Source: Streptomyces cellulosae (lineage in GTDB: Bacteria > Actinomycetota > Actinomycetes > Streptomycetales > Streptomycetaceae). Taken from it: DNA of 54,924 nt. Below the pieces are notes generated by a model that was not told the DNA's origin, searched no databases, and worked only from the letters and a program-made list of their open reading frames with translations. A program made the translations under genes and the position numbers. The DNA is taken from assembly GCF_000721105.1 (NCBI RefSeq), contig NZ_JOEV01000048.1, positions 1 to 54,924 on the forward strand, written 5' to 3'. Shown in pieces: positions 42,116 to 51,792 of this stretch; the first letter of the stretch is position 1; every line of letters starts with the position of its first letter.

Positions 42116-42565
42116 TCAGTCCTCCCCGTACCGGGGGTCCACCGTCTCAGGAGTCAGCCCCAGCAGCTCGGCGACCTGCTCGACGACGATCTCGTGCACC
42201 AGCGCGGCCCGCTCGTCGCGCCCCTTGGTGCGGATCTCCACCGGCCGCCGATAGACGACCACCCGGGCCCGCCGCCCCTCCCGGGCGGCCATCGTGCCGC
42301 CCAGGGGCACCGCCTCGTCGTTCCAGCTCTGCCCCGGCCCGTCGAGGTGGGGCACTTCGAGCACCAGGAAGTCGATGTCGGCGAGCTGCGGCCAGCGCCG
42401 TTCCAGCCGTTCCACGGAGTCCTGCACCAGATCCGCGAACGCCTCCGCACGGCTCGCGGCAAGCGGCACCTGCGGTGGCGCGATCGGGCCGCGCATGCCC
42501 CGTCCGTGGCGATCACGACGGCGGGGCCCGGGGCCGGCGGCACGGGGCGTTACGGGGTTGTCCAT
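42116..42565 (-). CDS. Zincin-like (metallopeptidase family) protein with incomplete metal site
   Basis: This 149-residue protein resembles the small zincin-like metallopeptidase family: FADLVQDSVERLERRWPQLADIDFLVLEVP, then VVVYRRPVE and ALVHEIVVEQVAELLGL. The zinc motif would be HExxH, but here it is H124-E125-I-V-V128-E-Q, so the second histidine is absent, as I recall is usual in actinobacterial members. Peptidase activity is therefore doubtful. The ATG at 42565 gives the family length. It is convergent with DUF5719 and divergent from DUF3499. Confidence 0.75.
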   Translation of the reverse strand: MDNPVTPRAAGPGPRRRDRHGRGMRGPIAPPQVPLAASRAEAFADLVQDSVERLERRWPQLADIDFLVLEVPHLDGPGQSWNDEAVPLGGTMAAREGRRARVVVYRRPVEIRTKGRDERAALVHEIVVEQVAELLGLTPETVDPRYGED

Positions 42566-42909
42566 CACTGCTGAAGCGTAGTCCCCGCCGGGCCCGGGTG
42601 CCCGGCCTCCACGCGGCCCGGCGGACGGCAGACGCCCGTCCCCTGTGGCATGCCCGCAGTTGACCATTCCAGCCAAGGTTGGGCTCGATTCCATATCTCT
42701 CCGGGACCCTCGATATCAAGGCAATTGGCAGGATTTGTGCCGAGTGGTGATCGGGTGCGGGATCGCCCGACCCCTCGGTAAAGGGTGTCGGTGCAGGTCA
42801 GCGCGGCGGGGCCGAAGAGATGTGTGGGGCGTTTCACACCACGACACGGGGGAGTGACCTGGGGGAGAGTCGTCGCGGCCCGCTCAAGAGTGCGGTACCG
42901 TCCAACGCT
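42566..42909. other. Divergent promoter region
   Basis: This 344-bp gap lies between divergent genes. No RNA gene or supported open frame was seen. Both promoters are expected here. Confidence 0.4.
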
Positions 42910-43281
42910 GTGAGCCCTGTACGTCGCTGTTCGCGAACCGCTTGCGGCCGTCCCGCCGTCGCGACGCTGACGTACGTCTACGCAGACTCGACCGCAGTCC
43001 TCGGCCCGCTCGCCACCTACGCCGAACCCCACTGCTACGACCTGTGTGCCGAGCACTCGGAGCGCCTCACCGCACCGCGCGGCTGGGAGGTCGTCCGCCT
43101 CCTCGACGGTTCGGCCCCGGCCCGCCCCAGTGGTGACGATCTGGAAGCGCTTGCCAACGCGGTCCGTGAGGCGGCCCGCCCTCAGGAGCGCGCGGCCGAG
43201 GCCGGCGGCGGGCGCCGGGCGGACCCCATGGAGGTCGCGCGCCGCGGCCACCTGCGCGTGCTGCGCTCGCCCGACAACTGA
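42910..43281 (+). CDS. DUF3499 family zinc-ribbon-like protein
   Basis: This 123-residue protein has a likely metal site made of C7, C12, C42, C46 and possibly H49 (RRCSRTACGRPA, HCYDLCAEHSERL). The helical C-terminal half ends RGHLRVLRSPDN. It matches the actinobacterial DUF3499 family, always found near manB and whiB-like genes and of unknown function. The GTG at 42910 is the only start giving the conserved SPVRRCS N terminus. No ribosome site is obvious, so it may be leaderless. Confidence 0.85.
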   Translation: MSPVRRCSRTACGRPAVATLTYVYADSTAVLGPLATYAEPHCYDLCAEHSERLTAPRGWEVVRLLDGSAPARPSGDDLEALANAVREAARPQERAAEAGGGRRADPMEVARRGHLRVLRSPDN

Positions 43282-43888
43282 GCAGGGCCGACACCTTCCC
43301 CTGAGCCGGTAGTGGTCGACGCGCGCCCGTTGACGGGTTGTTGGCGCGGACGCGCCCATTCCGGAAGCCGAAGTGAGAATCGCTTTCCTCGCGACGGAAC
43401 CGGGATGGCCGCCGCCCAGGTGGGGCGCCCGGGTACATCCAGGAACCGGAACCGTCGCCGGCTGCCGCCCTGTCCGCCCTCGTCGGCTTCGGCGCCCTGG
43501 TCGTGAAGTGCGCCGGTTCGCCGCCTGCAACCAGGGCCCCGCGCAACTCACCGACATCGGGGACGCCTTGGCGGGCACGGGCGCCCTGGTCGCCGTACCG
43601 GCCGCGCGCAGACCGCCCACCGAGCCCGTACGGCTGTCCGTGCCGACGCAGACCGGGCCATCAACGTGGTGTCGGCGTCCCGGATTTGAGCCGGTTCCGA
43701 CTCGGTCCTTCTCGGCAAGATGATCTCTCCTCAGAGCTCGCCCGCACTGGACCGGATGGTGCCCTGACGGCGCCCCTCCGCTTCTGACCTGAGGTTACGT
43801 CTCGGAGTCCACTCGGCTACCGCACGGCGCACTGTCACTCGGTACGGGTAGCTTGGGGCGACCGACAGGACTTTCAGAAGGGCTGGCC
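43282..43888. other. Gap upstream of manB with no supported gene
   Basis: This 607-bp gap has several overlapping short frames in all directions and no domain signal. A stretch near 43470-43620 reads LVGFGALVVKCAGSPP in one frame and LTDIGDALAGTGALVAVP in another, which hints at a decayed gene, but no family was recognised. The manB promoter should lie in the last 100 bp. Confidence 0.4.
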
Positions 43889-45253
43889 GTGGCTGCTGAT
43901 CTCTCACAGCTCGTGAAGGCGTACGACGTGCGCGGGGTCGTCCCGGATCAGTGGGACGAGCCGCTGGCCGAACTCTTCGGGGCCGCGTTCGTCCAGGTGA
44001 CCGGCGCGAGCGCGATCGTGACCGGGCACGACATGCGGCCGTCCTCCCCAGGTCTGTCGCGAGCCTTCGCGCGCGGGGCGACGGCCGGCGGAGCGGACGT
44101 CACCGAGATCGGCCTGTGCTCGACCGATCAGCTGTACTACGCCTCCGGCGCGCTGAACCTGCCGGGCGCGATGTTCACTGCCTCGCACAACCCCGCCCAG
44201 TACAACGGCATCAAGATGTGCCGCGCGGGCGCCGCCCCGGTCGGCCAGGACACGGGCCTCGCCCAGGTCCGCGAACTGGTCGAGGGATGGAGCGAGTCGG
44301 GTGCCCCCGCGCCGGCCGCGACACCCGGAACGATCACACGGCGGGACACGTTGGAGGACTACGCGGCCCACCTCCGCTCCCTCGTCGACCTCACCTCCAT
44401 CCGCCCCCTGAAGGTCGTCGTCGACGCGGGCAACGGCATGGGCGGCCACACCGTCCCGACGGTCTTCGCGGGCCTGCCGCTGGACGTCGTCCCGATGTAC
44501 TTCGAACTCGACGGCACGTTCCCCAACCACGAGGCCAATCCCCTCGACCCGGCGAACATCGTCGACCTCCAGAAGCGCGTCCGCGAGGAGTCGGCCGATC
44601 TGGGCATCGCCTTCGACGGCGACGCCGACCGCTGCTTCGTCGTCGACGAACAGGGCGACCCGGTCTCCCCGTCCGCCATCACCGCCCTGGTCGCCTCCCG
44701 CGAACTCGCCCGGAACGGCGGCAAGGGCACGGTCATCCACAACCTGATCACGTCCTGGTCCGTGCCGGAGGTCGTCAAGGAGGAGGGCGGCACCCCGGTC
44801 CGCACCCGTGTGGGCCACTCCTTCATCAAGGCCGAGATGGCGAGGTCCGGCGCGATCTTCGGCGGCGAGCACTCCGCCCACTACTACTTCAAGGACTTCT
44901 GGAACGCCGACACGGGCATGCTGGCCGCCCTGCACGTCCTGGCGGCCCTGGGCGGCCAGGACGGCACCCTCTCGGCCCTGGTGGCGCAGTACGACCGCTA
45001 TGTGGGCTCCGGCGAGATCAACTCCACGGTGGCCGACCAGCGGGCCCGCCTGGCGGCGATCCGCGCAGCGTACGAGAACGTGCAGGGCATCACCCTGGAC
45101 GAACTGGACGGCCTGACGGTGTCCTCGGCGGACTGGTGGTTCAACGTCCGCCCCTCGAACACGGAACCGCTGCTGCGGCTCAACGCGGAGGCGAGGGACG
45201 AGGCGACGATGACGAAGGTGCGGGACGAGGTACTGGGGATCATCCGAGGGTGA
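43889..45253 (+). CDS. manB: Phosphomannomutase/phosphoglucomutase ManB
   Basis: This enzyme interconverts mannose-6-phosphate and mannose-1-phosphate, and often the glucose phosphates. The 454-residue protein has all four alpha-D-phosphohexomutase domains: phosphoserine loop FTASHNP with S99, metal loop DGDADR (D243, D245, D247), sugar-binding GGEHSAHYYF, and phosphate-binding RPSNTEP. The GTG at 43889 follows AAGGG at 7 nt. It heads the manB, Trm112-like, SIS-domain, manA order, supplying mannose-1-phosphate for GDP-mannose and wall glycans. Confidence 0.93.
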   Translation: MAADLSQLVKAYDVRGVVPDQWDEPLAELFGAAFVQVTGASAIVTGHDMRPSSPGLSRAFARGATAGGADVTEIGLCSTDQLYYASGALNLPGAMFTASHNPAQYNGIKMCRAGAAPVGQDTGLAQVRELVEGWSESGAPAPAATPGTITRRDTLEDYAAHLRSLVDLTSIRPLKVVVDAGNGMGGHTVPTVFAGLPLDVVPMYFELDGTFPNHEANPLDPANIVDLQKRVREESADLGIAFDGDADRCFVVDEQGDPVSPSAITALVASRELARNGGKGTVIHNLITSWSVPEVVKEEGGTPVRTRVGHSFIKAEMARSGAIFGGEHSAHYYFKDFWNADTGMLAALHVLAALGGQDGTLSALVAQYDRYVGSGEINSTVADQRARLAAIRAAYENVQGITLDELDGLTVSSADWWFNVRPSNTEPLLRLNAEARDEATMTKVRDEVLGIIRG

Positions 45254-45620
45254 GGGCCCGCCCGGGGCATGGGGGGCCGGTCCGGGTATGGGGGTCGCCC
45301 GGGGCCTGGTGGCCGGTCCCGGCGTGGGAGCCGGCCCGGTCATGGGGCGTGGGTCAGGGGAGAGTCCCTGGCGACAGGGCCCGCACGGAGAGCTCGGTGA
45401 CAGCAGTGCCCATAGCCGAGCCCTCCCGATCGAGTGCCCAGAGGCGTGCCCCTCTGTCGGGCGTGCGTGGATAAGGGAGCCCTCCGACAAAAGGGGGCGA
45501 ACCCGACCTCGAGCCCCGGCCCGGCCCAACCCCGCCACGGCCCCCGCCCCGGCGGTACCCTGACCAGGCACATCCGCACAGGTACACGTACGCGCACGCC
45601 CGCTCCCGAAGGGAACCCTC
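45254..45620. other. Gap after manB, repetitive at its start
   Basis: The first 100 bp hold the imperfect array described at 45255-45350. The rest has no supported gene. Confidence 0.4.
45255..45350. repeat. Imperfect 17-20-bp GC-rich array after the manB stop
   Basis: Units such as GGCCGGTCCGGGTATGGGG recur about five times with variation, starting directly after the TGA at 45251-45253. Confidence 0.65.
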
Positions 45621-45791
45621 ATGCCGCTCGAAGCCGGCCTCCTGGAGATCCTCGCCTGCCCGGCCTGCCACGCCCCCCTCAAGGAGCAGGACGCCGAGCT
45701 GATCTGCACCGGCCAGGACTGCGGCCTGGCGTACCCGGTCCGCGACGGCATCCCCGTCCTCCTCGTCGACGAGGCCCGCCGCCCCGCGTAA
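45621..45791 (+). CDS. Trm112-family zinc-binding protein
   Basis: This 56-residue protein has zinc ligands C13, C16, C29 and C34 ([32 protein letters not shown]), the standard pattern of Trm112/UPF0434 proteins. Bacterial members are small partners thought to stabilise methyltransferases or other enzymes. The ATG at 45621 follows GAAGGGAA. It sits 367 bp after manB and 79 bp before the SIS-domain gene, a conserved actinobacterial order. Confidence 0.9.
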   Translation: MPLEAGLLEILACPACHAPLKEQDAELICTGQDCGLAYPVRDGIPVLLVDEARRPA

Positions 45792-45817
45792 GCGACCACC
45801 TGGCGACCCGGAGACCC

Positions 45818-45847
45818 GCGCATCCGACGACCGCGCATCCGACGAAC
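45818..45847. repeat. 15-bp tandem duplication after the Trm112-like gene
   Basis: CGCGCATCCGACGA occurs twice in near-perfect tandem between the Trm112-like stop and the SIS-domain gene start. Confidence 0.65.
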
Positions 45848-45870
45848 CCGGCGACCGGAGGCTGCCGCCC

Positions 45871-47004
45871 ATGCTCGACGAATCGCTGCTCGACACCCCC
45901 GACGCACTCGCGGAGGCCGACCACCGCGGCCTGCTCCGCGGCGCCGCGGAGGCCGGCGCCCGCGTCCGCACCGCGGCCCGGCACGCCGCCGAGTCCGGGG
46001 TGCCCGACCTCAAACCGGACGGCCGCCCGCGAGCCGTCCTGATCGCGGGCCCCGGCGCCGCCGCCACCTGCGTCGCCGACCTCCTCGGCACCCTTGCCGG
46101 CCCCGGCAGCCCGGTCACCCGCCTCGCCCCCACCGGCGTCGCCCCCGCCGCGGGCGCCCTGCGCTGGGACCTGCCCGGCTGGGCCGGCTCCGTGGACCTG
46201 CTGCTGATCGCCACCCCCGACGGCACCGAGCCGGGACTGTCCCTGCTCGCCGACGCGGCCTACCGGCGCGGCTGCACGGTCGTCGCCGTGGCCCCTGCCC
46301 GCACCCCGCTCAGCGAGGCGGTGGAAGGCGCCCACGGCCTCTTCGTACCGATGGCGACGGCCCCGTACGACGAGCAGGACGAAGAGGTCCTCACCGCGTC
46401 CGCCCCCGGCGTCCTGTGGGCGCTGCTCACCCCGCTGCTGGCGATCCTCGACCGCACCGGGCTGCTCACCGCCCCGCCGGACGCCCTCGAGAAGGTCGCC
46501 GACCGACTCGACCAGGTCGCCGAGCGCTGCGGTCCCGCCATCGCGACCTACAGCAACCCGGCCAAGACACTGGCCGCCGAACTGGCCGACGCCCTCCCGG
46601 TGATCTGGACCGAGGGCACCTCGGCGGGCCCCGCCGGACGCCGGTTCGCCGCCGCCCTCGCCGAGCTGTCCGGGACCCCGGCGGTTGTCGCCGAGCTGCC
46701 CGAGGCGCTCGCCGCGCACAGCGCCCTGCTCGCGGGGCCGCTGGCCGCCAGCGCCGACCCCGACGACTTCTTCCGTGACCGCGTGGAGGAGCCGCCTGCC
46801 ATCCACGCGCGCGTGGTGCTGCTTCGCGACCGCCCGATCGGTGGCCTCACCGCCGCCCCCTCCGCCCGTGACCTGGCCCTCAGCCATGACACGCCGATCA
46901 GCGAGCTGGAGCCGGAGTCCGGTGGCGAACTGGAGAGCCTCGCGGAACTGATCGCCATGACGGATTTCGCCGCCGTTTACCTGGCGCTCGCCTCGGGGGC
47001 CTGA
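45871..47004 (+). CDS. SIS-domain sugar isomerase-like protein
   Basis: This 377-residue protein resembles bifunctional phosphoglucose/phosphomannose isomerases: AVLIAGPGAAATCVADLLG (nucleotide/sugar-binding SIS start), VDLLLIATPDGTEPG, and a C-terminal half with PVIWTEGTSAGPAGRRFAAALAE and the family ending VYLALASG. The position between manB and manA supports a role in hexose-phosphate supply. The standard catalytic glutamate-histidine pair is not obvious to me and a dedicated ManA lies next door, so activity is uncertain. The ATG follows GGAGG. Confidence 0.8.
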   Translation: MLDESLLDTPDALAEADHRGLLRGAAEAGARVRTAARHAAESGVPDLKPDGRPRAVLIAGPGAAATCVADLLGTLAGPGSPVTRLAPTGVAPAAGALRWDLPGWAGSVDLLLIATPDGTEPGLSLLADAAYRRGCTVVAVAPARTPLSEAVEGAHGLFVPMATAPYDEQDEEVLTASAPGVLWALLTPLLAILDRTGLLTAPPDALEKVADRLDQVAERCGPAIATYSNPAKTLAAELADALPVIWTEGTSAGPAGRRFAAALAELSGTPAVVAELPEALAAHSALLAGPLAASADPDDFFRDRVEEPPAIHARVVLLRDRPIGGLTAAPSARDLALSHDTPISELEPESGGELESLAELIAMTDFAAVYLALASGA

Positions 47005-47067
47005 TCTTGCCCAGGACGCCCCGACCGCCGTGGACACCGTGCCCTGTTCCAGTCGTGCCCGCGACGA

Positions 47068-47108
47068 CCTGACCGTCGTACACACGGCGCCCTGACCGTC
47101 GTACGCAC
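47068..47108. repeat. Tandem duplication after the SIS-domain gene
   Basis: CCTGACCGTCGTACRCACSR occurs twice (about 47068 and 47091). The unit contains CCTGA, and the upstream gene ends GCC-TGA, so it may be another weaker stop-region echo. Confidence 0.6.
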
Positions 47109-47131
47109 CAAGACCCGGCAGAAAGAACCCC

Positions 47132-48283
47132 ATGGACCGCCTCGACAACACGATCCGCCCCTACGCCTGGGGTTCCACCACCGCGATCCCCCAGCTGCTC
47201 GGCATCGAGCCGAGCGGCGAGCCGCAGGCGGAGATGTGGATGGGCGCTCACCCGGGCGCACCCTCCCGCACCGGGCGCGGCACGCTCGTCGAGGTCATCG
47301 AGGCCGACCCGGAGCGTGAGTTGGGCCGACCCGCCGTCGCCAGGTTCGGCCCGCGCCTGCCCTTCCTGCTCAAGATCCTCGCCGCCGGCGCCCCCCTGTC
47401 CCTCCAGGTGCACCCCGACCTGGAACAGGCCAAGGAGGGCTACGAGGACGAGGAGCACCGGAACATTCCGATCGACGCCCCGTACCGCAACTACAAGGAC
47501 GCCAACCACAAGCCCGAACTCATCTGCGCGCTCACCGAGTTCGACGGCCTGTGCGGCTTCCGCGACCCGGCCGAGGCCGCCGACCTCCTCGACGGACTCG
47601 GCGTGGACACCCTCAAGCCGTACGTCGACCTGCTGCACGCCCACCCCGAGGACGCGGCCCTGCGCGAGGTCCTCACGGCCGTCCTCACCGCCGACCCGGA
47701 CGAGATGACCCGCACGGTCGCCGCGGCCACCGCCGCCTGCACCCGCCTCGGCGGCGCCTACGCCCCGTACGCGGACATCGCCCACCACTACCCCGGCGAC
47801 CCTGGAGTCATCGCCGCGATGCTCCTCAACCACGTCCGACTCCAGCCTGGCGAGGCCCTGTTCCTCGGCGCCGGCATCCCGCACGCGTACCTGAACGGTC
47901 TCGGCGTCGAGATCATGGCGAACTCCGACAACGTCCTGCGCTGCGGCCTGACGCCCAAGCACGTCGACGTCCCGGAACTCCTGCGCATCGTCCGCTTCGA
48001 GCCGAGCGACCCCGGTGTCCTGCGCCCGGAGGCGGCCCCCGACGGCGAGGAGGTCTACGAGACCCCCATCGACGAGTTCCGGCTGTCGAGGTACGCCCTC
48101 CCCGAGGCCGCCGGCCCCCACGACCTCACCCGGGCGACCCCGCAGATCCTGCTCTGCACGGCCGGATCGGTACGGACGGGGGAGTACGAACTGACACCCG
48201 GGCAATCCGTGTTCGTACCGGCGGGCGAGAAGGCCGAGGTGTCCGGGGCGGGCACGCTCTTCCGAGCCACTGTGATTGTGTGA
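47132..48283 (+). CDS. manA: Mannose-6-phosphate isomerase, class I (ManA)
   Basis: This zinc cupin interconverts fructose-6-phosphate and mannose-6-phosphate, the entry to mannose metabolism. The 383-residue protein has the class I motifs EMWMGAHPGAPS, LSLQVHPD (Gln and His zinc ligands), NHKPELICALTEFDGLCGF, and PGEALFLGAGIPHAYL near the second cupin. The ATG at 47132 begins the usual DRLDNTIRPYAWGS. It follows the SIS-domain gene and precedes the cation-efflux gene. Confidence 0.94.
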   Translation: MDRLDNTIRPYAWGSTTAIPQLLGIEPSGEPQAEMWMGAHPGAPSRTGRGTLVEVIEADPERELGRPAVARFGPRLPFLLKILAAGAPLSLQVHPDLEQAKEGYEDEEHRNIPIDAPYRNYKDANHKPELICALTEFDGLCGFRDPAEAADLLDGLGVDTLKPYVDLLHAHPEDAALREVLTAVLTADPDEMTRTVAAATAACTRLGGAYAPYADIAHHYPGDPGVIAAMLLNHVRLQPGEALFLGAGIPHAYLNGLGVEIMANSDNVLRCGLTPKHVDVPELLRIVRFEPSDPGVLRPEAAPDGEEVYETPIDEFRLSRYALPEAAGPHDLTRATPQILLCTAGSVRTGEYELTPGQSVFVPAGEKAEVSGAGTLFRATVIV

Positions 48284-48341
48284 CCGCGCCTGTGGATACC
48301 TGACGAGCTGGTGCCGCGCCGGGCTGCAAGAATGGCCCACC

Positions 48342-48363
48342 GGCAAAGGCCCGGCAAAGGCCC
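48342..48363. repeat. 11-bp tandem duplication between manA and the cation-efflux gene
   Basis: GGCAAAGGCCC occurs twice in perfect tandem (48342-48352, 48353-48363), 58 bp after the manA stop. Confidence 0.75.
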
Positions 48364-48427
48364 GGTCCTTGGACGACCCTCCTCGGGCGCCCGCGTACAG
48401 ACGAAGGCGAAGGGACAACGCGAACAC

Positions 48428-49408
48428 ATGAGCGCGTCAGGCGGTACCAGGGCGATCGTGGCGGCACTCGGGGCCAACCTCGCCATCGCGGCATCGAAGT
48501 TCGTGGCGTTCGCGTTCAGCGGCTCGTCGTCGATGCTCGCCGAGGGCGTGCACTCGCTCGCCGACTCCGGCAACCAGTTCCTGCTGCTCCTCGGCGGCAA
48601 GAAGGCCCAGCGCGAAGCGACTCCCCAACACCCCTTCGGCTACGGCCGCGAGCGCTACATCTACGCCTTCCTCGTCTCCATCGTCCTCTTCTCGGTCGGC
48701 GGCATGTTCGCCATCTACGAGGGCTACGAGAAGATCAAAACGCCGCACGAGATCGAGCACTGGTACTGGCCGGTGGGCGTCCTGATCTTCGCGATCATCG
48801 CCGAGGGATTCTCCTTCCGCACGGCCATCAAGGAATCCAACCCGCAGCGCGGCGAGCTCTCCTGGAAGGAGTTCGTGCGCCGGGCGAAGGCCCCCGAGCT
48901 CCCCGTCGTCCTCCTGGAGGACTTCGGCGCGCTCGTCGGTCTGGTCCTCGCCCTCGGCGGCGTGGGCCTCGCCCTGCTCACCGGCGACGGCGTCTGGGAC
49001 GGCATCGGCACCCTCTGCATCGGCATCCTGCTCATTCTGATCGCCCTCGTCCTGGCCGCCGAGACCAAGTCCCTGCTGCTCGGCGAGTCGGCCGGCGCCG
49101 ACCAGGTCAAGAAGATCGAGACCGCGATCGTCGACGGAGACACGGTCACCGGCATCATCCACATGCGCACGCTCCACCTCGGCCCCGAGGAACTCCTGGT
49201 CGCGGCCAAGATCGCCGTCCAACACGACGACACCGCCGCCCAGGTCGCCTCCGCCATCAACGCCGCCGAGGCCCGCATCCGCGAGGCTGTTCCGATCGCT
49301 CGCGTGATCTACCTCGAACCCGACATCTACAGCGAGTCCGAGGCCGCCAAGGGTCCCGACCGCGAGGCCACACCCGGAGGACCGGCACCACACCCCGCCG
49401 ACCACTGA
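48428..49408 (+). CDS. Cation diffusion facilitator (CDF) family transporter
   Basis: CDF proteins export divalent metals such as zinc by proton exchange. This 326-residue protein has six predicted membrane helices; helix 2 carries the metal site EGVHSLADSGNQ (His and Asp four apart), and helix 5 the second site (VLLEDFGALVG, E-D). The C-terminal cytoplasmic domain (about 215-310) shows VTGIIHMRTLHLGPEELLVAAKI. It resembles the actinobacterial CDF next to manA. The ATG at 48428 gives a natural N terminus. Metal specificity unknown. Confidence 0.9.
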   Translation: MSASGGTRAIVAALGANLAIAASKFVAFAFSGSSSMLAEGVHSLADSGNQFLLLLGGKKAQREATPQHPFGYGRERYIYAFLVSIVLFSVGGMFAIYEGYEKIKTPHEIEHWYWPVGVLIFAIIAEGFSFRTAIKESNPQRGELSWKEFVRRAKAPELPVVLLEDFGALVGLVLALGGVGLALLTGDGVWDGIGTLCIGILLILIALVLAAETKSLLLGESAGADQVKKIETAIVDGDTVTGIIHMRTLHLGPEELLVAAKIAVQHDDTAAQVASAINAAEARIREAVPIARVIYLEPDIYSESEAAKGPDREATPGGPAPHPADH

Positions 49409-50185
49409 TCTCCGCCAGCGATCGCCTACGGCGACGGGGCCTGCCGAGCGTCCGACGACCCCCGTCCGCCGCGCTCACACCGGTGCCATCCACAGTGGCT
49501 GCGCCGGAACCGGCTTCCGTTGCCGCAGGGCCAGGGCAGCGATCCCCAGACCGAGCCCGGCGAACCCGGTGAGCCCGGCCAGGATCCCGACCAACGCGCC
49601 GACGGCGAGCAGCATCGGCGCGGTGCAGCCGCCCGTCACTCGCCCACGCACCGAGCAGGGGCACCGTCCCGCCGTGATCCTCGGCGAAGAACCGCAGTCC
49701 CGCGAGTTCACCCAGTGATCGCCGAGCGGGAACAGCCGCCCCTCCGGCACCTTCACGTGATAGCTGCGCAGGGCTGCCCCGTGGTACCCCGTCCACAGAC
49801 CCACGACGGACCTGATCACCCTGATTCCCGTCCTGCCCAGGCACGACACCCCACGCGGCACCCCGCCCGGCACCCCACCCGCCGGCACATCCGGCCCGAA
49901 CCCGGGCCCAATCCGTGATGGCCCGGTGGGCCGTGAGGGCGCGATGTGTTCGGAGGCGGACTGGGGATGCCCCGGGGCACCGGTGTAGCTTGGGTGGGAG
50001 CCAGACGTCGCTGCTGATGGCGGTCGGGCGGTCCCACCGCGGACCGACCGAGGGAGAGAGGGCCTCCGACGGACTGCGCTGCGCGCTCGCGGGCATGCCT
50101 GTGTCCTCCTTCGGGGCACCCCTGTGTCCGCCGCCGTGCAGATCAGCCGTATCCATCGCGCCCCAACCCTGAGGAGCAGCTCCCC
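49409..50185. other. Long gap upstream of ahcY: signal peptidase remnant and ahcY leader
   Basis: The left part holds the minus-strand S26 peptidase remnant (49475-49830). The right part (49831-50185) has no gene and should contain the ahcY promoter and an mRNA leader. GC-rich inverted segments near 50070-50140 could fold, but no riboswitch is firmly recognised. Confidence 0.45.
49475..49830 (-). pseudogene. Remnant of a signal peptidase I-like (S26) gene with two compensating frameshifts
   Basis: One frame reads RVIRSVVGLW, then VKVPEGRLFPLGDHWVNSRD, the GDHxxNSxD box of type I signal peptidases. The frame then changes by one base to read RFFAEDHGGTVPL, and changes back to read VRGRVTGG, followed by one C-terminal membrane helix (LLAVGALVGILAGLTGFAGLG). 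The segment like the catalytic-lysine region (usually KRVVG) reads IRSVVG, so the lysine is gone, and the serine-containing N terminus is absent. Sequencing error could explain the frameshifts but not the missing parts. Confidence 0.6.
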
Positions 50186-51643
<1,458 letters not shown>

Positions 51644-51708
51644 CCGCACCACTGCCGCCGATGATGAGCGCGCCGGTGCGCTGACGCGCTCTCACCAGCA
51701 GGTCCTCC

Positions 51709-51750
51709 GAGGCAGGCCCCCGCACCCCCGTGTCGGGGGCCTGCCTCTTC
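51709..51750 (+). terminator. 14-bp perfect stem-loop terminator of ahcY
   Basis: 51709-51722 pairs perfectly with 51734-51747 across an 11-nt loop, followed by TTC. It lies 66 bp after the ahcY stop. Confidence 0.88.
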
Positions 51751-51792
51751 GGCCACCGCGGCCGGACCAGCCCGTCAATACCCAGGACTCCG

